From: Breznakiella homolactica
GTDB lineage: Bacteria; Spirochaetota; Spirochaetia; Treponematales; Breznakiellaceae
Assembly (NCBI RefSeq): GCF_016616095.2
Contig: NZ_CP067089.2
Span: 2,480,001-2,544,000, forward strand
DNA: 64,000 bases
Reading direction: 5' to 3'
Part shown: positions 58,052-64,000 of the stretch, piece by piece
Layout: every line of letters starts with the position of its first letter
Numbering within the stretch: the stretch's first letter is position 1
Translations under genes and position numbers: made by a program
Notes under the pieces: generated by a model
The model's database searches: none
Told to the model about the DNA's origin: nothing
What the model saw: only the letters and a program-made list of their open reading frames with translations

Positions 58052-59542
58052 ATGGGAAATACTGCGGAAAAAACGAACGGCGGAGCTGCGCCCAGTTCCA
58101 TAAAAATCGGAAAAAAAGCGTTTATCCTTTCGGCTTTAATAATTCTGCTGCTTATGGCTGTGTCGGGTATTCTGACTCTGGTCCTCACCCCCGGGGAATA
58201 TGAACGGGTAACCGTGGACGGGCGGACTCTGGTGGTGGATGGGAGTTATGCTGAAGTCCCGCGGCCGGATTATCCCTTCTGGCGATGGTTTACCGCGCCG
58301 GCGGAAATCCTCTTCGCTCCGGGAAACCTGACGCCCATTGTGCTGATCCTGTTTATCATTGCCGTGGGCGGCTCCATAGCGATTTTGGAATACGCCGGCG
58401 TTATGGAGGAACTGGTGAACCTCCTGGTCCGGCGGTTCGCAAAACGGAAATACCTGCTTATTGCCCTGATAATTCTGTTTTTCATGGTGTGCTCCAGCTT
58501 CGTGGGTATCTATGAAGGAATGGTACCCATGATTATTTTTATAATTCCCGTCGCCCTGTCCCTGGGATGGGATTCCCTGACCGGCCTCGGCATGAGTCTC
58601 CTGCCCCTGGCATTCGGCTTCGCTTCGGCGGTGACGAATCCCTTTACCATCGCGGTGGCCCAGAAGATCGCCGACCTTCCCTTGTTTTCCGGTGCCTGGC
58701 TGCGGATTATTTTCTTCGCCGCGGTATATGCCATCGTTACGCTCTTTGTGGTACGCCACGCCAAGAAGGTGGAAAAAAATCCAGCCGCTTCGCTGAGTTT
58801 TGCCGACGACGAGAAACTGCGCGGGAAAATGCATGCCGACGGCGGCGCGGGGGCCGCCGCGGAAATCCGCGGCGGCAGGCGCCACTGGAACACCCTGATC
58901 TGGTTTGTGAGCTGCGTTATCCTCGCCATGGTTATTGTTGTGGCCACCGCCCGGATCCCCGGGCTTTCGGACGCGGCCTTTCCGGTCATGACCCTGCTCT
59001 TTCTCATCGGCGGAATCGGCGGCGGCCTCTTCGCGGGTCTCCGGGGAAAACACCTGGCTCTGAGTTTTTTTAAAGGAGCCCTTAATCTGCTGCCGGGGGT
59101 TCTCCTGGTTCTCATGGCCTACAGCGTAAAACACATCATCACCTGCGGAAAAATCATGGATACCATTCTCTACATGGCATCCGAACTGATCAGGCGTTCC
59201 CCGCCCATGGCCGCGGCGTTTCTGGTGTACGCCACCACCCTGGTGATGAACTTTTTTATCGGATCCGCCAGCGCGAAGGCGTTTCTCATGATGCCCCTAC
59301 TGACACCCCTGGCGGACCTGGTGGGTATTACCCGGCAGACCGCGGTCCTGGCCTTTGATTTCGGGGACGGTTTTTCGAATATGATTTTTCCCACCAATGC
59401 CCTGCTGCTTATTGCACTTTCCTTTACGGTGGTGGGCTACCCCAAGTGGATGGCCTGGACCTGGAAACTCCAGCTGATTATGCTTGCCCTTACTTCGGCT
59501 TTTCTGGCCTTTGCCGTGGTTATCGGTTTCGGGCCGTTTTAA
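58052..59542 (+). CDS. YfcC-family membrane transporter
   Basis: A 496-residue membrane protein with 11-12 spans and a large periplasmic first loop. It has the family pattern G-G-S-I-A-I-L-E-Y-A-G-V near 100-115, a mid-protein cytoplasmic loop of about 40 residues, and N-F-F-I-G-S-A-S-A-K-A near 405. YfcC proteins are predicted carboxylate or basic amino-acid transporters; the substrate is unproven. It lies in tandem with the M20 peptidase gene. Confidence 0.8.
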   Translation: MGNTAEKTNGGAAPSSIKIGKKAFILSALIILLLMAVSGILTLVLTPGEYERVTVDGRTLVVDGSYAEVPRPDYPFWRWFTAPAEILFAPGNLTPIVLILFIIAVGGSIAILEYAGVMEELVNLLVRRFAKRKYLLIALIILFFMVCSSFVGIYEGMVPMIIFIIPVALSLGWDSLTGLGMSLLPLAFGFASAVTNPFTIAVAQKIADLPLFSGAWLRIIFFAAVYAIVTLFVVRHAKKVEKNPAASLSFADDEKLRGKMHADGGAGAAAEIRGGRRHWNTLIWFVSCVILAMVIVVATARIPGLSDAAFPVMTLLFLIGGIGGGLFAGLRGKHLALSFFKGALNLLPGVLLVLMAYSVKHIITCGKIMDTILYMASELIRRSPPMAAAFLVYATTLVMNFFIGSASAKAFLMMPLLTPLADLVGITRQTAVLAFDFGDGFSNMIFPTNALLLIALSFTVVGYPKWMAWTWKLQLIMLALTSAFLAFAVVIGFGPF

Positions 59543-59585
59543 ACATGACAGGCACTTGTCATATTCATTGCGCTACACTGTTACC

Positions 59586-60470
59586 ATGGAATATATTCCC
59601 GCAAAGACCATAGTCACCCGGACAAAATCCCCCGGCGTGTGGTTTGGTATCGAATACAATATGAATATCTACCGGGGCTGCTCCCACGGCTGCATCTACT
59701 GCGACAGCCGGAGTCTCTGCTACGGTATAGAGAATTTCGATACGGTCAGAGCGAAGCAGGACGCCCTGCGGATAATCAGGAACGACCTCGCGGCAAAAAG
59801 AAAAACAGGGGTAGTCGGCACCGGTGCCATGAGTGACCCTTACAATCCCTTTGAGAGAGAACTGAAGCTTACCCGGAATGCCCTGGAACTGATCAACGCC
59901 TACCGCTTCGGAGCGGCCATTGCCACCAAGAGCCCCCTGGTCGCCCGCGACACGGATATTCTGAAGGACATCGCGGAGCATTCGCCGGTGATGGTAAAGA
60001 TGACCGTCACCGCCGCGGATGATGGGTTATGCAGAAAAATCGAACCCCGGGTGGCGCCTTCCAGCGAACGGTTCGCCGCGGTAAAGGCCCTCACCGACGC
60101 GGGGGTCTGCGCCGGAATACTGATGATGCCGATTCTTCCCTTCATCGAAGATACGGAAGACAATATTCTGTCCATTGTCCGCCAAGCCGCGGAAAGCGGC
60201 GCCCGGTTTATTTATCCCGCCATCGGCATGACCCTCAGAGCGGGAAACCGGGAGTATTTTTACGAACAGCTGGACAGGGAATTCCCGGGCATCAGGGAAA
60301 AATATATCCGCAGTTACGGCGACCGGTACAGCTGCACATCCACAAAAGTCCGTTCACTTTGGAAGCTCTTTACCGCCGAATGTCAGCGGTTCGGGATCCG
60401 GTACGAGATGCGGGATATCATCATTGACTACAAACGGGGATATACTTCGAAACAGCTCAGCCTGTTCTGA
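59586..60470 (+). CDS. Radical SAM protein, SplB/Rv2578c-like
   Basis: A 294-residue radical SAM enzyme. The [4Fe-4S] motif C-S-H-G-C-I-Y-C is in N-I-Y-R-G-C-S-H, typical of the SplB-like group, and G-T-G-A-M-S-D-P-Y-N-P-F-E follows. ATG 59586 starts the family-typical E-Y-I-P-A-K; the longer frame runs back into the transporter gene and has no support. The substrate is unknown. It stands apart from its neighbours by about 40 bases. Confidence 0.85.
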   Translation: MEYIPAKTIVTRTKSPGVWFGIEYNMNIYRGCSHGCIYCDSRSLCYGIENFDTVRAKQDALRIIRNDLAAKRKTGVVGTGAMSDPYNPFERELKLTRNALELINAYRFGAAIATKSPLVARDTDILKDIAEHSPVMVKMTVTAADDGLCRKIEPRVAPSSERFAAVKALTDAGVCAGILMMPILPFIEDTEDNILSIVRQAAESGARFIYPAIGMTLRAGNREYFYEQLDREFPGIREKYIRSYGDRYSCTSTKVRSLWKLFTAECQRFGIRYEMRDIIIDYKRGYTSKQLSLF

Positions 60471-60485
60471 GGGCGTTTATTATTA

Positions 60486-61538
60486 TCAGCCCGCGGCCGC
60501 GATGGCATCACAGAGGTAATCCATTTCTTCCCGGGAATACCGCTGGTCCACGGGGACCGACAGAATATGGGCGTAAATATACTCCGCTCCGGGATAATCC
60601 GCGGGATCGAGATGGGGCGGCACCGGCCAGTACACGGTGGATTTTATTCCGCGGCGCCCGAGAATCTCCTGCGCCCGGTCCCGGTCTTCAGCGTAGAGCG
60701 GGAAATGGCTGGGGCAGACACCTTCAGGCAGGTCCGGGAATACCGGTCTGAGACTGGAGGAAAAGGGATTCCGTTCCAGGACAGCGCGGAAATTTTCCCG
60801 CCGTTTTGCAATCGCGTCCCGGTAAGGGTAATGGGCGATAATTTCCTTGGATGTCTCATCACTTTCAAAAACGTCGAACATCCGGCGCAGGCGCAGTTCG
60901 GTCTTCCAGAAAATATCGCCGACCGCTTCCTCAGTAGCGCCGGGTTCACCCTTCAGTACTTTTTCGCGGGTCTCGAAACAGGCGATCCTTCCGGCGATAT
61001 GTTCCTCCTCCGGCGGCAGCGTAGGCAGGGTGAACTGCCCTCTGCGTTTGACCGCAATCCCGCCGGAGGGGATTCCCATCCATTTGCGGAGGCTGCCCGC
61101 GGCGTAGGCCGCGTGCCCGTCAATTCCATCGGAGGAAAATACCGAATGGGTAATATCGTGGAGTACCGCGGCCCCGGAATCGGAACACTTCCGGACAAAG
61201 TCCCTGCTGTAGGATGAAAAGCCATAGTAGCCGCAGAGGTTGAGCACGGAAATATCCGGGATTGCCGCTTCATCGAAAACCGGAGTCAGCAGTTCCGGGG
61301 AAACGTCATAGAACCTGAGGCTGTATCCCGCCTTGACATAGGAGTCGATCACCGTTTCGCAGGTGTAGGCCGGAAGATAGGCCTTTAGTTTTTCATCCCG
61401 CTGTTTGAGGTCCAGGAGTGAATAGTAAATTCCGCAGCGGCCGGACATGAAAAACCGCAGGTCACCCTCAAGGGATCCGGGAAAATCCTGGACTTCCCCT
61501 TGGGTGCTTTCGAGACAAAACATTCCGCCGACTTTCAT
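60486..61538 (-). CDS. PLP-dependent aminotransferase-like protein (DegT-like)
   Basis: A 350-residue fold-type I PLP protein. The likely cofactor lysine is in S-L-R-K-W-M-G-I-P-S-G-G and the preceding V-L-H-D-I-T-H-S-V-F-S gives the PLP-ring aspartate. The layout resembles DegT/DnrJ sugar aminotransferases, but sequence similarity by eye is modest. ATG 61536-61538 is chosen because AAAGGA lies before it. It is a single gene between a radical SAM gene and element E8. Confidence 0.6.
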   Translation of the reverse strand: MKVGGMFCLESTQGEVQDFPGSLEGDLRFFMSGRCGIYYSLLDLKQRDEKLKAYLPAYTCETVIDSYVKAGYSLRFYDVSPELLTPVFDEAAIPDISVLNLCGYYGFSSYSRDFVRKCSDSGAAVLHDITHSVFSSDGIDGHAAYAAGSLRKWMGIPSGGIAVKRRGQFTLPTLPPEEEHIAGRIACFETREKVLKGEPGATEEAVGDIFWKTELRLRRMFDVFESDETSKEIIAHYPYRDAIAKRRENFRAVLERNPFSSSLRPVFPDLPEGVCPSHFPLYAEDRDRAQEILGRRGIKSTVYWPVPPHLDPADYPGAEYIYAHILSVPVDQRYSREEMDYLCDAIAAAG

Positions 61539-61579
61539 GGTTATTCCTTTCAGGACAGCCGCATATACATACCATCCCT

Positions 61580-61708
61580 CACAGAAGCATGGGGATACCA
61601 ATCCCGGGGGCCCGTCTGATGGAAAAAATCAGCCTGCGGCTGGTTTCTTTCCATCCAAACCTCTGTTTGAAGACACCTCACAGGGCCTGCTCCTACCATG
61701 CTTCTGTG
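61580..61708 (-). repeat. Hairpin element copy E8, short form
   Basis: A perfect 13-bp outer stem (61580-61592 with 61696-61708) encloses an imperfect inner hairpin (61618-61655) containing ATGGAAA as in E4 and E6. On the minus strand the inner stem is followed by CAGACGGGCCCCCGG, a variant of CAGGACCCCCGG. It lies between the PLP enzyme and M42 genes. Confidence 0.65.
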
Positions 61709-61752
61709 CCGCTGTCCGGTATCCTGCGGCTGTCCTGCCTTGGATGAGGGAG

Positions 61753-62829
61753 TTAAAATCCTTTTATGACCGAATCGTCCAGAACCCGTATTATTTCACA
61801 GGCGAGTTTAACGGCGTTTTCATAATCCGAGTACGCCGAGATACCGTAGTGGGTGTGGGCGTACCGCACCGGGACGCCGATAACGATAACCGGTACAGCT
61901 TTGCCGGTGACATGGATGATACCGCCGTTGGTTGACCCCGCGGCGCGGACCGCCTCCTGGGCGGGGATTCCCTTTTCCTTTGCCTTGTCCAGGGCAAAAC
62001 GCTGGAACCGGGGATTGGTGATCATCCTGGCGTCGATATGCCGCAGCATGGGCCCTTTCTTGAGGGCGGTCTGTGACGCGTAGGCGTCCACCACCGTATC
62101 ATCCGCGGGACAGCCTTCGAAGGAAATGGCGATATCCGGCCGCACCACCTGAGCGGTAACCGTTGCCCCCCGGAGCCCGACCTCCTCCTGGGCGGCGAAA
62201 GCGCCGGTGATGTTGACCTTGAGATTTTCCCCGGACAGTTCCTGCAAAGTCGAAATAATCGCCGCGCAGCCGAGCCGGTTATCGAAGCCTTTGCCGACCA
62301 TGGTATCGTGGGCCGGAGAATATTCAAAAGCGACCTCCGGTACCACCGGAGCGGCCACGGGGATTTTATACTCCTCCGCCACTTCCCGGTAACTGGACGC
62401 TCCCACATCGATGACGAGGCTGGAGATTTCCAGGGGGGCCTTCTTTTCCGCCTCGGTCATATAGTGGGGCGGCTTGCTGGCCACCACACCGGGAATGTAT
62501 TTGCCTTCGGTGTTTTTTATCAGAACCCGGTGGGCGGGGATATTGGAAACGACCCACCCGCCGATGGGGATAAAATCAATCATTCCGTTGGGACGGATGG
62601 CTTTTACCATAAAGCCGACTTCGTCGCTGTGGGCATCGAGCTGGAGCACCGGAAGCCCGTCCCGGCTTCCCGGCCGGCGGATGTAGAAGTTCCGCATGGC
62701 ATCTTCAGTACAGTCACCGAGTCCGGCGGCGTACTGCCGGATCAGTCTGACCGGCTCATCCTCAAACCCGGAAATACCCGGCGCGTCAGACAGAGCCGCT
62801 ATCATTTCAATTGTTTTCTGCTTATCCAT
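61753..62829 (-). CDS. M42-family aminopeptidase
   Basis: A 358-residue metallopeptidase of the M42 (glutamyl aminopeptidase, FrvX-like) family. Metal and catalytic motifs are D-A-H-S-D-E-V-G-F, G-K-G-F-D-N-R-L-G-C, A-Q-E-E-V-G-L-R-G and late H-T-H-Y-G-I-S. It trims peptides in the cytoplasm as a tetrahedral complex. It follows the creatininase-family gene by about 45 bases on the same strand. Confidence 0.92.
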   Translation of the reverse strand: MDKQKTIEMIAALSDAPGISGFEDEPVRLIRQYAAGLGDCTEDAMRNFYIRRPGSRDGLPVLQLDAHSDEVGFMVKAIRPNGMIDFIPIGGWVVSNIPAHRVLIKNTEGKYIPGVVASKPPHYMTEAEKKAPLEISSLVIDVGASSYREVAEEYKIPVAAPVVPEVAFEYSPAHDTMVGKGFDNRLGCAAIISTLQELSGENLKVNITGAFAAQEEVGLRGATVTAQVVRPDIAISFEGCPADDTVVDAYASQTALKKGPMLRHIDARMITNPRFQRFALDKAKEKGIPAQEAVRAAGSTNGGIIHVTGKAVPVIVIGVPVRYAHTHYGISAYSDYENAVKLACEIIRVLDDSVIKGF

Positions 62830-62874
62830 GATTTAATCCTTTTGGCGGCATAGTTCAACAGTCCGCCGGCAGTA

Positions 62875-63636
62875 TCATACTTTGACCTTTTCGAATTCTA
62901 CCACGAAATCCGCGAGATAATCAGCCATGGCCTGGAGCATCTTTTTGCCCCACTCCTCGGTGGCCGTATTGGGATGGTCGGGACCGATCCATCCGTTGTC
63001 CGTTACGTGAGGGGTCGCCCGGGGAACCGTTACCTGGATGCCTTTGAATTCCACGGTGTAAAAACCCGTTGCCTTGAGCCCCGGAGACACGTCTTTGAGC
63101 TTGAGGTCTTTGTTAATTTCACTCATGTCCACCAGGGATGGATCGATGCCCATGATACCGGCGGTTTCCTCGCCGCCGCCGTGGCCGCCCTTCCATGCGG
63201 GATCCATTTCCCAGACATTGAGCCACCAGTTGAGCAGGGCCAGGAGACAGCCTTCCTTGTCGAGTTCGATACCGATGCGCTCAATGGTTTTGACGTTCCC
63301 GCCGTGGCCGTTGAGGATGATGAATTTTTTCGCGCCGTGCTGGCGGAGGCTGTCGATGATCCGTTTCATAAGCTGGTACAGAATATCCATGCCGATATTG
63401 ATCGTTCCGGGGAAGGGTTCAAGACTGTCGCAGGATCCGTAGGGAATCGTGGGCACGATCAGTATTTCTTTGTTTTTTTCTTCCAGCAGTTCCAGAATCC
63501 GGTCAGGGATCAGGGTATCGGTTCCCAGGGGAAGGTGCCTGCCGTGGCATTCGATGCTGCCCACGGCAATGATAACGATGTCGTGTTTCTTAAAATAAGC
63601 CTCGGCCTGGGGCCAGGTTATATTGGCTAAACGCAT
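62875..63636 (-). CDS. Creatininase-family amidohydrolase
   Basis: A 253-residue protein of the creatininase family. Metal ligands are visible in G-S-I-E-C-H-G-R-H-L-P-L-G-T-D, N-G-H-G-G-N and H-G-G-G-E-E-T-A. Members hydrolyse cyclic or linear amides such as creatinine or formamides of pterins. The substrate is unknown. It sits between a peptide-type binding-protein gene and an M42 peptidase gene, so use of an imported amide or peptide is plausible. Confidence 0.88.
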   Translation of the reverse strand: MRLANITWPQAEAYFKKHDIVIIAVGSIECHGRHLPLGTDTLIPDRILELLEEKNKEILIVPTIPYGSCDSLEPFPGTINIGMDILYQLMKRIIDSLRQHGAKKFIILNGHGGNVKTIERIGIELDKEGCLLALLNWWLNVWEMDPAWKGGHGGGEETAGIMGIDPSLVDMSEINKDLKLKDVSPGLKATGFYTVEFKGIQVTVPRATPHVTDNGWIGPDHPNTATEEWGKKMLQAMADYLADFVVEFEKVKV

Positions 63637-63777
63637 AATTTCTCCTTAAAAAAAGGGTACACGGACCTTCCGGCCCGGGTACCCTGCATTACATCCGCTG
63701 TTCTGCGGGATTTACGTTCCTGCACCGGAAGGCCGGTCCGCCGCGGGATGCGGCGGAAAACCGACCGGTTTCTGGAA

Positions 63778-64000
63778 CTATCTCCGGACCTGGACTCCTT
63801 CGAGTTTGTGGTACCCGATGGGATCAAGGATGAAATTTTCCACTTTGTTGTTCGCGCCGGCATTGATCTCGGTATACACAATGTTGGCGTTGTTGGCAAT
63901 ATCCGCGAGCCGAACCGCGAGATCCCGGTAGGCTGCTTCCCGGATTCTGGGATCGGTGTTGGTGCGGCCGGTGGTTACCAGGCGGTCCACTTCGGGATCG
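63778..64000 (-). CDS. Family 5 (peptide/nickel) ABC solute-binding protein, C-terminal end (partial)
   Basis: The frame runs off the right edge; the visible 73 residues end at TAG 63778-63780. The pattern T-D-P-R-I-R-E-A-A-Y-R-D-L-A-V-R-L-A-D-I-A is the typical C-terminal helix of family 5 binding proteins, followed by the closing G-Y-H-K-L-E-G-V segment. It is probably the last gene of a peptide-importer operon that leads into the creatininase and M42 genes. Confidence 0.6.
   Translation of the reverse strand, partial: DPEVDRLVTTGRTNTDPRIREAAYRDLAVRLADIANNANIVYTEINAGANNKVENFILDPIGYHKLEGVQVRR

Noticed and set aside
21176..61708. Hairpin elements as integron attC sites, a retron or a CRISPR array
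   Set aside because: There is no integrase, reverse transcriptase or cas gene in the window, no cassette layout, and copies are dispersed rather than in an array with spacers.
1..64000. tRNA or rRNA genes
   Set aside because: I looked for tRNA-like cloverleaf and rRNA core sequences by eye and saw none, but a proper scan was not possible.

Overview
The window looks like the chromosome of a host-associated spirochaete close to the Treponema lineage. Supporting signs are an RfuABCD-type riboflavin importer, several solute-binding proteins with LFAGGG-type signal peptides, a GVQ-repeat (LA_2272-like) surface domain, moderate GC content and many carbohydrate ABC systems. Species assignment is inference from gene content only.

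Layout. (1) 1-11.8 kb: housekeeping genes (end of a thioesterase gene, a two-gene chromate transporter, aspS, speDE, a YgjP-type metalloprotein, an OmpA-domain protein, a glycerophosphodiesterase, murJ, a HEAT-like protein). They are peppered with a short repeat, GGGACAGAGTA(A), that flanks a REP-associated tyrosine transposase at 3.3 kb and also lies inside several genes. (2) 11.8-16.3 kb: a sugar-type ABC importer ending in a PLP trans-sulfuration-type enzyme. (3) 16.3-19.8 kb: an ECF sigma factor, a membrane anti-sigma-like protein and an exported caspase-fold protease with eight GVQ repeats. (4) 20-26 kb: M29 aminopeptidase, diguanylate cyclase, and an N-acetylhexosamine kinase/nucleotidyltransferase pair beside a divergent PocR-AraC regulator. 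(5) 26.4-46.3 kb: a sulfo-sugar island. A GH31 enzyme with all the sulfoquinovosidase residues sits in one long minus-strand series with a split transketolase, an RpiB-like isomerase that has lost its ring-opening and phosphate-binding residues, an iron alcohol dehydrogenase, a TauE-type exporter, an ABC importer, NagA/NagB-like proteins, a Gfo/Idh oxidoreductase, a DUF4867 protein and a fucose-isomerase-like enzyme. A divergent ROK repressor gene and a second fucose-isomerase-like gene lie beside it, and two matching palindromic operators are visible. The gene content fits sulfoquinovose breakdown by the transketolase (sulfo-TK) route to isethionate. (6) 46.7-56.3 kb: thyX, a small lipoprotein, a MarR regulator, an exported FMN/FAD flavoprotein, then an FMN riboswitch controlling rfuABCD. 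(7) 56.6-64 kb: M20 peptidase, YfcC-type transporter, radical SAM protein, a PLP enzyme, M42 peptidase, a creatininase-family amidase and the end of a peptide-type binding protein.

Scattered through 21-62 kb are eight intergenic copies of an unrecognised modular hairpin element. It has conserved single-stranded motifs, but its stems differ in sequence between copies and stay self-complementary. I regard this element and the sulfo-sugar island as the two most interesting signals in the window.
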